Assembly (NCBI GenBank): GCA_050246875.1 | Contig: JBFWVF010000003.1 | Span: 1 to 64,000 of the forward strand | DNA length: 64,000 bases | Source of the DNA: SHWB01 sp050246875 | GTDB lineage: Bacteria; Pseudomonadota; Alphaproteobacteria; UBA6615 | Reading direction: 5' to 3' | In this document: piece by piece, positions 19,341 through 27,478 of the stretch | How positions within the stretch are numbered: position 1 is the stretch's first letter | Layout of the letters: each line of letters starts with the position of its first letter | Notes under the pieces: generated by a model | Told to the model about the DNA's origin: nothing | Databases searched by the model: none | Seen by the model: the letters and a program-made list of their open reading frames with translations, nothing else | Made by a program: the position numbers and the translations under genes

Positions 19341-19383
19341 TCGCCATCCCCGACCTGCGACTGGCTCGGGATGACGATGGCGA
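19341..19383. terminator. Imperfect hairpin between convergent genes
   Basis: TCGCCAT pairs with ATGGCGA, and CCCGA pairs inside with TCGGG, with a bulge. It lies between the convergent rppH and ferritin-like genes and could end transcription from both sides. There is no long thymine run, so the call is tentative. Confidence 0.4.
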
Positions 19384-19413
19384 GGTACGGCGGCGTCGCT
19401 CCGTGAGGGCCGG

Positions 19414-20235
19414 CTAGGCCGCCGCCAGATGATGGGTGCGGAAGTCGATGACCGCGCGCGCCGCCCGCGCCGTGACCCGCGCCACGCGGCCGTGCGGCTT
19501 GAGGCCGACCGCCTTGAGGATCAGGGTCGTCGCCCGCTCGACGTGGTCCGGCTTGTAGCAGCGCCAGGCGCGCTTCATGTAGGCGTCGCGGCAACGCTTG
19601 CGGTCGTAGGGCTGGTCGGGCCGGTTGGCGGCGTGGAAGGCGTAGGCCAGCTCGTCGTCCTCGCTTTCGCCGATGCGCGCGAACGCCACGCGCATGCGGT
19701 CGAGGCGACTCAGATTCTCGATCGCGACGTAGCGGCACATGTGGCGATAGAACAGGCCGTAGTGGCGGATTTCGTCCTGGGCGATGCGGCGGCAGATGTC
19801 GCGCAGCACCGGCTCCTCGACGGTGTCGCGCAGCGCCGAGTAGTAGGACGAGGTGCCGACCTCGACCATGCAGCGGGCGACAAGCTCGCCGCAACGCGAA
19901 CCGCGCACCGACGCGTCGATGCCGACCGGCAGGGTGATCTTCTCGGAGAATCGCGCGAAGGCGGCGTCGAAGTCGAAGGAGGGGTCGGCCAGCTTCGCCC
20001 AGCGCGACAGCGCGCGCCCGTGCTGGATCTCCTCCTGACCCCACTGAACCGCGGCGGCGCGGAATTCCTCGTCGCCGGCGAAGACGCCCTCGAGATAGGC
20101 GGTGTAGGTGCCGCCGTTGAACTCGACCAGCGCCGCCGCCTTGACGATCTCCACGATCTCCGGGTCGATCTTCGACGGATCGAACCGGTCCCACGGTATG
20201 TCGTCCAGCGACCAGTACTTGTTGGGTCCTGCCAT
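19414..20235 (-). CDS. Ferritin-like di-iron protein
   Basis: 273 residues from the ATG at 20235 (MAGPNKYWSLDDIPWDRFDP); an 18-residue longer form is possible but begins in unconserved sequence. Two helix pairs carry carboxylate-plus-histidine motifs typical of ferritin-like di-iron proteins: EFNGGTYTAYLEG with EEIQHGRAL, and EVGTSSYYSALRD with DEIRHYGLFYRHM. This resembles rubrerythrin-like or fatty-acid-desaturase-2-like proteins annotated only as ferritin-like. The substrate is unknown. It is a single gene with its own promoter, placed between the housekeeping block and the restriction system. Confidence 0.8.
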   Translation of the reverse strand: MAGPNKYWSLDDIPWDRFDPSKIDPEIVEIVKAAALVEFNGGTYTAYLEGVFAGDEEFRAAAVQWGQEEIQHGRALSRWAKLADPSFDFDAAFARFSEKITLPVGIDASVRGSRCGELVARCMVEVGTSSYYSALRDTVEEPVLRDICRRIAQDEIRHYGLFYRHMCRYVAIENLSRLDRMRVAFARIGESEDDELAYAFHAANRPDQPYDRKRCRDAYMKRAWRCYKPDHVERATTLILKAVGLKPHGRVARVTARAARAVIDFRTHHLAAA

Positions 20236-20290
20236 CGCCCGCCCCCGTGCCGGCAAAGGCACCTGCCCGCCACCGATACCCATGGACAAT

Positions 20291-20318
20291 TATGTACCAG
20301 TCGCCCGTCGCGTTTCAA
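20291..20318 (-). promoter_or_regulatory. Probable sigma-70-type promoter of the ferritin-like gene
   Basis: On the minus strand TTGAAA (20318-20313) is followed after 16 bases by TACATA (20296-20291), extending to TACATAAT. The start of transcription would be near 20284, about 50 bases upstream of the ATG at 20235. Confidence 0.55.
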
Positions 20319-20467
20319 TCTCCCGCCTCAAAGTTGAATGAGTGGAATTTACTGCTACCGCCGGGCGTGGTGACGACGGGCGTGACAAGGCTCAGGAACC
20401 GCGTGCGATGTCATGCGATATCGCATCGATGCATCCGACGGGTGAGGCGGCGGCGCGGGCGCCTATC

Positions 20468-22783
20468 TCAGGTCGAGTAAATCTCCGCCTGCAACCGCCG
20501 ATAGGCCGTGCGGACGGTGGCCGGGTCGCCGAGCTTCGCGCGGCTCTCGCTGACGCCGCCGTAGCGGGCGACGAGGTACTGCGCCAGCCGGTTGCCGGCG
20601 AGTTCGCCCTCGCCGCCGGTCTCGTAGGACCGCAGGATCGTCAGCAGCAGTTCCCGCAGTTCGCCACCGGCCGCCGGCAGCCCGGCCCGCCGCACATGCT
20701 CGGCGCGCTCGTGCCGCGTCTTCGGCGCCAGCGTGAACAGCACGTAGGCGAGCACGTCGAACAGGTCGCTGTCGGGTGCGTCGACCAGCCGGCGGATGTC
20801 GTCGAGCCGGTCGCTGTCGAAGCCGCGGTCGCGGAGCTGGCCGAGGAGGTGTTCGCGGTTGTCCGGGTCGCTCCACACGGCGCGAAGCTGGTCCTCGCCG
20901 GCGACGAGACCCGACAGGTCGCCGAACAGGCGGGCGAGCAGTTCGGCGGCCGTCACCTGCCTTCCGTCCAGCCAGTATGTCGTCGCGGCGATGTAGCGAA
21001 TGTTTCGCGCCTTGCCGTCGGCGAGGCGGATCTCGATCCGCTCCGGCGTCTCGACGGTCTCGCCGTCGGGTTCGCCCGGCTCGTAGGGACCGGGGCCGGG
21101 CTCGGTCACGCCGCCGGGTTTCGGCCTTGGCGGCACTGGCTCCAGCGGCTCGCCGTCCCATTCCGGGTCCTGGAAGTTCTCGTGCGCCTTGACGAAGTCC
21201 CAGATGGTGAAGAAGTCCTTGCCGTCGTAGGTGCGCGTGCCACGGCCGATGATCTGCTTGAACTCGATCATCGAGCGGATCGGCCGCATCAGCACGATGT
21301 GGCGGATGTTGCGCGCGTCCACGCCGGTCGACAGCTTCTGCGAGGTGGTGAGGATCGTCGGGATGGTCCGGTCGTTGTCCTGGAAGTCGCGCAGATGCTG
21401 CTCGCCGCGCGCGCCGTCGTTGGCCGTCACGCGGTGGCAGTAGTCGGGATCGCGGCTGTCCTTCACCTGGTTGATCAGGTCGCGCACCAGCGCCGCGTGG
21501 TTCTGCGTGGCGCAGAACACCAGCGTCTTCTGCCGCTGGTCGATCTGGCGCATGAATTCCTCGACGCGGCTCCGTTCGCGCTCGGGAATGACGATCGTGC
21601 GGTTGAAGTCCTCCTCGTCGAAGGAGTCGCCGATCTCGACAGTGCCGGCGATCACCGCATCGTCCGGGTGGTAGACGTACTCGTCGATGGTGCTGGCCAT
21701 CTGCCGCACCTTGAAGGGCGTGAGATAGCCGTCCTCGATGCCGTCCTTCAGCGCGTAGGTGTAGGCCGGCTCGCCGAAATACTTGTAGGTGTCGGCGTTG
21801 TGCCGGCGCTTCGGCGTCGCCGTCAGGCCGAGCTGCACGGCGGGCGCGAAGTGTTCGAGGATGCCGCGCCACTGGCTTTCGTCCTGCGCGCCGCCGCGAT
21901 GGCACTCATCGACGACGACGAAGTCGAAGAAGTCGGGCGGATAGCCGGTGAACACCGGCTCGCCCTCGCCGGTCATGAAGGTCTGGAAGATGGTGAAGAA
22001 GACGCTGGCGTTCTTCGGCACGCCGCCCTTCTTGCGCAGGCTGTCCGGGTCGATGCGCGCCACGGCGTCGGCGGGGAAGGCGGAGAAGGCGGTGTAGGCC
22101 TGGTCGGCGAGGATGTTGCGGTCGGCGAGGAACAGGATGCGCGGCCGGCGCGCCGGCGTGCCGGCGAGGCTCCACTTCGCCTGGAACAGCTTCCACGCGA
22201 TCTGGAAGGCGATGGAGGTCTTGCCCGTGCCAGTGGCGAGTGTCAGCAGGATGCGTTTGTCGCCGCACGCGATGCCCTCCAGCGCCGCGGTGATGGCCTT
22301 GTGCTGGTAGTAGCGCGGCTCCCACTTGCCGCCGGCCGTCTCGAAGTCGACGGCGCCGAAGCGCTCGCGCCAGTCGTTGCGCGCGGCGAAGACGCGGCCC
22401 CACAGATCGTCCGGCGAAGGGAAGGGCGGGTCGAAGTCGCCCTCGGCGCCCGTGCCCATGTCGATGGCGTACCAGCGCAGGCCGTTCGAGGCGTAAGCGA
22501 AACGCGCGCCAAGGCGGCCGGCATATTCCTTGGCCTGCCCGACGCCCTCGCGGTGGCTCAGGCCGGCGCGCTTGGCCTCGACGACGGCGAGCTTGTGACC
22601 CTTGTGGAGCAACACGTAGTCGCAGGCGAGGCTGGCGCCCCGCGCGCCGCCGGCCATGATGCGGCCGGGGCAGATTACCTCGCGGCGGACGCGCGATCCC
22701 TCGACGACGCCCCAGCCTGCGGCCCGCAGGACTGGCTCGATGCGCTCGGCGCGTGTATCCGCCTCGGTCTCGTCCTCGTACAC
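20468..22783 (-). CDS. hsdR: Type I restriction endonuclease subunit R (EcoEI-like)
   Basis: 771 residues from a GTG start 15 bases after the hsdS stop. The N-terminal nuclease domain has DYVLLHKGHKLAVVEAKRAG near residues 54-73 (PD-(D/E)xK type). A SF2 translocase follows with Walker A LATGTGKT near 182, DECHRGG near 290, LTATPKRRHNADT near 318 and QIIGRGTRT near 506. A C-terminal EcoEI_R_C-type helical domain starts near 600. It translocates unmethylated DNA and cuts it at a distance, working with HsdM and HsdS. The gene appears intact. It is the last gene of the minus-strand operon. A perfect palindrome ATGCGATATCGCAT lies at 20413-20426, beyond its stop. Confidence 0.95.
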   Translation of the reverse strand: MYEDETEADTRAERIEPVLRAAGWGVVEGSRVRREVICPGRIMAGGARGASLACDYVLLHKGHKLAVVEAKRAGLSHREGVGQAKEYAGRLGARFAYASNGLRWYAIDMGTGAEGDFDPPFPSPDDLWGRVFAARNDWRERFGAVDFETAGGKWEPRYYQHKAITAALEGIACGDKRILLTLATGTGKTSIAFQIAWKLFQAKWSLAGTPARRPRILFLADRNILADQAYTAFSAFPADAVARIDPDSLRKKGGVPKNASVFFTIFQTFMTGEGEPVFTGYPPDFFDFVVVDECHRGGAQDESQWRGILEHFAPAVQLGLTATPKRRHNADTYKYFGEPAYTYALKDGIEDGYLTPFKVRQMASTIDEYVYHPDDAVIAGTVEIGDSFDEEDFNRTIVIPERERSRVEEFMRQIDQRQKTLVFCATQNHAALVRDLINQVKDSRDPDYCHRVTANDGARGEQHLRDFQDNDRTIPTILTTSQKLSTGVDARNIRHIVLMRPIRSMIEFKQIIGRGTRTYDGKDFFTIWDFVKAHENFQDPEWDGEPLEPVPPRPKPGGVTEPGPGPYEPGEPDGETVETPERIEIRLADGKARNIRYIAATTYWLDGRQVTAAELLARLFGDLSGLVAGEDQLRAVWSDPDNREHLLGQLRDRGFDSDRLDDIRRLVDAPDSDLFDVLAYVLFTLAPKTRHERAEHVRRAGLPAAGGELRELLLTILRSYETGGEGELAGNRLAQYLVARYGGVSESRAKLGDPATVRTAYRRLQAEIYST

Positions 22784-22798
22784 GCGAACGGTTGTAAC

Positions 22799-23980
22799 CT
22801 AGGTCAACTCCCCCGCGAAAGCCTTGCGAAGAAGCGACTGGCGGAGGTTCGCGATATCACGCGCATCCGTTTCGTATCGGACCACCAGCTCTTGGGTCTG
22901 GTTTTCCGCAGCACCAATCAGATCAACAATTTTTCGCTGATCTTTGATGCTAGGGTATTCAATTGGCATCTCTCTAATAATTCCCATGTTCAACCCGCTC
23001 ATGATTGAGCCTAAGGTTCTTGAAGCCAGGTAACAGCGGGCGCGCGGACTGAACAAAAAATAACGATATAAATACTCAGGGAGGCATTTCTCGAGGTCGA
23101 GCGAAATACAACAGAGATGCTTGGTATTGATGGCTATCGGAATTTCATCAGGAATGACCGCGCAACGTCCGCACGTACCCATGATTGTTACAATAACGTC
23201 GCCAGGTCGAACGGTATATCGCCTAAGTTGTTCGTATTTCTCTTCAGTGATGAAGCGTCGTTTGCCCCACCGAAATTTGTTGGCCACGGCATTGTCAATC
23301 CCAAGAACTGCGACCCCTTCTTCTACAAACTCGGAATGAAGGAGCTGGCTCCCGAACGGACCGGTCCGGATCGAACCTCTTTCTGGTAAAGCCACTTGGC
23401 TGACCTGCGCAGTATTCACCGTTGCGTTGTGGCTAACCATTTCGAAAACTGAGGCGCTCCAGTTCTCGAACAACTCGCGCGCATCTCTAAGGTTCGCTTC
23501 GGCGTTGGCGCGCGCGCGGGCCAGCCCCTCGAACGCTTCGTCCAGAATCGCGACGATTCTCTGCTGTTCTTCGAGTGGGGGAAGGGGAATGGGAATTTCG
23601 ACCAGGCGACCTTGATTGAGCTTTGGAACAGTCATGCCCGATATGTAGGGCATTAAATCAGCGCAATTTAAGTAATAGATCAGCCAATCATCGATAATGA
23701 TATCGCGGTTAGGTCTAATAACGTGCGCATGATTGTTTACCCATGTTTTCCCGTCTATGGCGAAAGCGGAATCTTCGCCAGCCTCCCATTTGGCCCCATC
23801 CTCGCCAACCAGCACCAGTGGTTCGTCGAACAGATAGCCGGCTACATGATCGAGTACGCCGGTCGCGCCGTAGTAAGGATATGGACCGGCAACCCTGTCC
23901 CGCTTGGTGATGGGCTTTCGTAGTCTGTCGAGCACATCGCACGCTTCGCCGAGGGGCTTTTCGATCCACCCCGACTTCAC
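22799..23980 (-). CDS. hsdS: Type I restriction-modification specificity subunit S
   Basis: 393 residues with two target-recognition halves, each ending in the conserved helix region: PPLEEQQRIVAILDEAFEGL near residues 134-153 and IKDQRKIVDLIGAAENQT near 350-367, the second followed by LRQSLLRKAFAGEL. The first half opens IEKPLGEACDVL with YPYYGATGVLDHV; the second has GPFGSQLLHSEF. The two domains recognise the two halves of a split DNA target. Base composition is clearly more AT-rich than in hsdM, hsdR or the surrounding chromosome, the usual mark of specificity-domain exchange. The start overlaps the hsdM stop by four bases. Confidence 0.95.
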   Translation of the reverse strand: MKSGWIEKPLGEACDVLDRLRKPITKRDRVAGPYPYYGATGVLDHVAGYLFDEPLVLVGEDGAKWEAGEDSAFAIDGKTWVNNHAHVIRPNRDIIIDDWLIYYLNCADLMPYISGMTVPKLNQGRLVEIPIPLPPLEEQQRIVAILDEAFEGLARARANAEANLRDARELFENWSASVFEMVSHNATVNTAQVSQVALPERGSIRTGPFGSQLLHSEFVEEGVAVLGIDNAVANKFRWGKRRFITEEKYEQLRRYTVRPGDVIVTIMGTCGRCAVIPDEIPIAINTKHLCCISLDLEKCLPEYLYRYFLFSPRARCYLASRTLGSIMSGLNMGIIREMPIEYPSIKDQRKIVDLIGAAENQTQELVVRYETDARDIANLRQSLLRKAFAGELT

Positions 23981-25428
23981 AGCATCCCCCGGATGTTTTC
24001 GAGGATGGAGGCCGTCTCGGCGTCACGCGCCAGCATGTCGGCGATGATGTCCTCCGGCGCGCGCAGCGCCGCCGCCGCCGGGGCGCTGGGGTTGCGCACG
24101 GAAAGATCGAGCGTGTCCTCGTCGATGTCGGCGCGCCGCACCCGCCAGCTTTTCGGGCCGGTCGCGAAACTCTTCTGGAGAGCGACGAATTCGGCGAGGT
24201 CGTCGTCGGTGAGCGCGCTGGTCTTGCCGAGGCTGCGCCCTGGGTCGAGCTGGTAGAACCAGATGTCCCGCGTCGGCGCGCCCTTGGTGAAGAACAGCAC
24301 CACCGTCTTGACGCCTGCGCCCTGGAAAGTGCCCTGCGGGCAGTCCAGAACCGTGTGCAGCGTGCAGGACGACAGCAGTTCGCGCCGCAGGGCGATGCTG
24401 GCGTTGTCGGTGTTCGACAGGAAGGTGTTCTTGATCACCACGGCGCCGCGTCCGCCGGCGCGCAGCTTGCGGATGAAGTGCTGCAGGAACAGGTAGGCCG
24501 TTTCGCCGGTGCGGATGGGAAAATTCTGCTGCACCTCGCGCCGCTCGCCGCCGCCGAAGGGCGGGTTGGCGAGCACGATGTCGTGGCGGTCGCGCTCCTG
24601 GATGTCCATCACGTTCTCGTTGAGCGAGTTGGTGCGGACGATGTCCGGCGCCTCGATGCCGTGCAGGACCATGTTCATCACGCCGATGACATAGGCCAGC
24701 GACTTCTTCTCCTGCCCGAAGAAGGTGCGCGTCTGCAGCGTTTCGTAGTCCGATGCCGAGAGGTCGCCCCGGCGCATGTAGTCGTAGGCTTCGCAGAGGA
24801 ATCCGGCCGAGCCGACGGCGCCGTCGTAGATCGTCTCGCCGATCTTCGGATCGGTGACGCGGATCATGGCGCGGATCAGCGGGCGCGGCGTGTAGTACTC
24901 GCCGCCGTTGCGCCCGGCGTTGCCCATGCGGCGGATGCGCGTCTCGTAGAGCTGCGAGAGTTCGTGGCGCTCGGCCTGGGTGTTGAAGGAGAGGCCGTCC
25001 AGCACCTCCAGCACGTCGCGCATTATGTAGCCGGAGCGGAACTTGCTGCGCAGCTCGGTGAAGATTTCGCCGATCTTGTACTGGATGGTGCGCGGCCCCT
25101 CCGCCGAGCGGCGGAAGCCGGCGAGGTGCGGGAACAGCTCGCGGTCGACGAAGGCGATGAGGTCGTCGCCGACGAGGGCGGCGTTGTGGTCGAAGGCGCC
25201 GTCGGCCGTTCTGGGCGCGGCCCAGCGGTCCCAGCGGAAGCCGCCGGCGATGATCGGGGTGTAGGTCTTGCCGTCCAGTTCGGCGCGGGCGCGCCGCTCG
25301 GTCTCCAGATCGTGCAGGTACTTGAGAAACAGCACCCAGGAAATCTGCTCGACGTAGTCGAGTTCGCTGGCGATGCCGTCCTCGGCGCGCAACTGGCGCT
25401 CGATGGCGTTGAATGCCTGCTCGTACAC
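23977..25428 (-). CDS. hsdM: Type I restriction-modification DNA methyltransferase subunit M
   Basis: 483 residues from GTG at 25428, preceded by GGGAGGGG; the much longer open frame upstream is repeat DNA without M-subunit similarity. N-terminal HsdM_N helical domain (YEQAFNAIERQL, DYVEQISWVLFLKYL), then an N6-adenine methyltransferase domain with GGEYYTPRPLIRAMI, the SAM motif DGAVGSAGFLCEAYDY near residue 208 and the catalytic motif ANPPFGGG near 278. It methylates the sequence set by HsdS and protects host DNA. It is the first gene of hsdM-hsdS-hsdR. Confidence 0.95.
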   Translation of the reverse strand: MYEQAFNAIERQLRAEDGIASELDYVEQISWVLFLKYLHDLETERRARAELDGKTYTPIIAGGFRWDRWAAPRTADGAFDHNAALVGDDLIAFVDRELFPHLAGFRRSAEGPRTIQYKIGEIFTELRSKFRSGYIMRDVLEVLDGLSFNTQAERHELSQLYETRIRRMGNAGRNGGEYYTPRPLIRAMIRVTDPKIGETIYDGAVGSAGFLCEAYDYMRRGDLSASDYETLQTRTFFGQEKKSLAYVIGVMNMVLHGIEAPDIVRTNSLNENVMDIQERDRHDIVLANPPFGGGERREVQQNFPIRTGETAYLFLQHFIRKLRAGGRGAVVIKNTFLSNTDNASIALRRELLSSCTLHTVLDCPQGTFQGAGVKTVVLFFTKGAPTRDIWFYQLDPGRSLGKTSALTDDDLAEFVALQKSFATGPKSWRVRRADIDEDTLDLSVRNPSAPAAAALRAPEDIIADMLARDAETASILENIRGML

Positions 25429-25511
25429 GGTGACTGCCCCTCCCGGACGGGGCGATTGTAGCGGGCGGACGCGCGATTTCCAGCGGCCGGGGGCACGTCG
25501 GAGAGGTGCGA

Positions 25512-25646
25512 CTCCCTCTCCGCCCTTCAGGGCGGAGAGGGGCGGGGAGAGGTGGGCGTTACCTGCGCCGGTTTGTGTTGCAGCGAGGGTGATGCGACAC
25601 CCCCACCTCACCCTGCCCTCTCCGCCCCGGGGGGCGGAGAGGGTGA
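25512..25646. repeat. Two hairpin-forming GC-rich repeats (CTCTCCGCC family)
   Basis: Two units, CCTCTCCGCCCTTCAGGGCG with matching right arm near 25512-25538 and a second near 25610-25640 (CTCTCCGCCCC, loop, GGGGCGGAGAG), fill the space between hsdM and the hydantoinase operon. A shorter relative sits at 50128-50155. They are probably REP-like intergenic palindromes. They could end hyuB transcription on the minus strand. Confidence 0.75.
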
Positions 25647-25660
25647 GCGGGAGGCGCCCC

Positions 25661-27478
25661 CTACCGGGACGCGCGGCGCGCGGCCGTCGCGGCGGCGTCG
25701 ATCTCCAATCGGTCGTCGAGCACGACGCCGTAGTCGCGCTCGGCCGCCGCGCGGCTGACATAGCCGTCGATGACGTCCTCGCGGACCCGCTCGGGCTCGC
25801 GCTCGAAGGGGTGGCCGAAGCCGCCGCCGCCGTCGGCGAGATAGGAAATGACGTCGCCGGGGCCGAATTCGCCACGAAACATCCCGCAATAGTGACGCGA
25901 CGGATCGGTGTTGCCCCAGATGCTGTTGTTGTCGGAGTAGACGATCACGTCGCGCGCCCAGTGTTCCCGCCAGTCCGGCCGCTCGGTGTTGGCGATGAGG
26001 ATCGACACGTTCATCGGCCCCGGCTTGCCGCCGGCAATGCCCCAGCCGGGCGTGCGCGACTTCTTGAGGATGGTGAGCGCCCCGAACGGCGCGAGGAAGC
26101 GGTAGTCGCGCACCGTGCCGAGGCCGCCGCGCCGCCGCCCGGCGCCACCGGAATCCTGGCGCAGCCCGGCGCGGTCGACGACGACGGGCAGGCGCGACTC
26201 GACCACTTCGACCGGGATGTTCTTCACCGTCGACATCGAGATGTGGTGCGTCGCGTTGAGGCCATCCTGGTCGTGCCGGGCGCCCCAGCCGACCCCGGCG
26301 TTGGTCTGGTGCCAGACCTGACGGCCGGTATAGGGCTCCTTGCCGTAGAAGCCGGGATCGCCGAGGTCGCCGCCCGACGCCGCCGGCACCAGCTCGGGGA
26401 TCGCCTCGGCCAGCGCCTTGTAGACGGTCTCGATACCGACGACGCTCGCCCAGATGGTGAAGACCGGCGACGGATAGACGGCGTGGAACAGGTTGCCCGG
26501 CGGCGCGATGACCTCGAGCGGCCGGAACTGGCCGGCGTTGGTCGGCTCGTGCGGCGTGGTGATGGTCTTGAAGGCGATGTTCGAGAACGACCGGGTCATG
26601 GCGAAGGGCAGGTTGATCGGCCCGCGCACCGCGCCGCTCGACTGCGAGAAGTCGAACGTCACCTTGTCGTCGGCGATGGTCACCCTGACATGGATGCGCA
26701 CGAGGTCGTCGTCGACGCCGTCGTTGTCCATCCAGTTCTCGGCTTCCCATGTGCCCTTCGGCAGCTTCGCCAGCGCCGCCCGGGCCTGACCCTCGCCATG
26801 GTCGAGGATGCGGACGATGGCGGCGTCGACCGTCGCCGTGCCGTACTTGGCGAACAGTTCGCCGACGCGCTCGCGGCCGGTACGCAGCGCCGCCACCTCG
26901 GCATTGAGATCGCCCATGATGGTGGCCGGCGCCCGCGAGTTGGCGCGCAGCAGCTTCATCAGGTCCTCGTTCGGCCGGTCGCGGCTGAAGATCTTCAGGC
27001 CGGGCACCAGAACGCCTTCCTGATGGATGGTCGTCGAATCGAGGATGTAGCCGGGATCCTTGCCGCCCATGTCGGTCCAGTGCGCCCGCACCGCGACATA
27101 GGCGACGGTGTCGCCGTCGGCCACGACGGGCGAGATCAGGACGCCGTCGTTGGTGTGCGCGCCGCTGAGGTAGGGCACGTTCATGTAGAGGACGTCGCCG
27201 GCCTCCAGCGTGCCGAAGTCGCAGTGCTCGAAGGTGTTGCGCACGGCGAACTGGTTGGCACCGAGGAACACCGGCAGGCCCGTCGAGTCGGCGACGAGGT
27301 TGAGGTTGCGGTCGAAGATCGACAGGCCGAAGTCGTTGATCTCGTAGATGATCGTCGAATAGGCCGTGCGGACGAGCGTGCGCTCCATCTCCGCCGCGGC
27401 GGAGACGAGATAGTGACGGATGACCTCGACGGTGGCCGGATCGACCGTCGCCGGATCGACGTTGCGCAGCACGGTCAT
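25661..27478 (-). CDS. hyuB: Hydantoinase B/oxoprolinase family protein
   Basis: 605 residues. Start at ATG 27478, which overlaps the hyuA stop (ATGA). The N-terminus PATVEVIRHYLVSAAAEMER and TAYSTIIYEINDFGLSIFD, LVRTAYS, VPYLSGAHTND, and the C-terminal GGGGFGHPFEREPERV are typical of the HyuB family. With HyuA it should hydrolyse a five-membered lactam or imide, such as a hydantoin or 5-oxoproline, usually with ATP. Some members of the family are instead acetophenone- or acetone-carboxylase-related, so the substrate is open. The segment around residues 410-440 (DSGGAGRRRGGLGTVRDYRF) matches the usual glycine-rich loop. Confidence 0.9.
   Translation of the reverse strand: MTVLRNVDPATVDPATVEVIRHYLVSAAAEMERTLVRTAYSTIIYEINDFGLSIFDRNLNLVADSTGLPVFLGANQFAVRNTFEHCDFGTLEAGDVLYMNVPYLSGAHTNDGVLISPVVADGDTVAYVAVRAHWTDMGGKDPGYILDSTTIHQEGVLVPGLKIFSRDRPNEDLMKLLRANSRAPATIMGDLNAEVAALRTGRERVGELFAKYGTATVDAAIVRILDHGEGQARAALAKLPKGTWEAENWMDNDGVDDDLVRIHVRVTIADDKVTFDFSQSSGAVRGPINLPFAMTRSFSNIAFKTITTPHEPTNAGQFRPLEVIAPPGNLFHAVYPSPVFTIWASVVGIETVYKALAEAIPELVPAASGGDLGDPGFYGKEPYTGRQVWHQTNAGVGWGARHDQDGLNATHHISMSTVKNIPVEVVESRLPVVVDRAGLRQDSGGAGRRRGGLGTVRDYRFLAPFGALTILKKSRTPGWGIAGGKPGPMNVSILIANTERPDWREHWARDVIVYSDNNSIWGNTDPSRHYCGMFRGEFGPGDVISYLADGGGGFGHPFEREPERVREDVIDGYVSRAAAERDYGVVLDDRLEIDAAATAARRASR

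Noticed and set aside
25429..25875. N-terminal extension of hsdM
   Set aside because: The extra frame translates the intergenic repeats and the end of hyuB; a GTG with a good ribosome-binding site gives the normal N-terminus.
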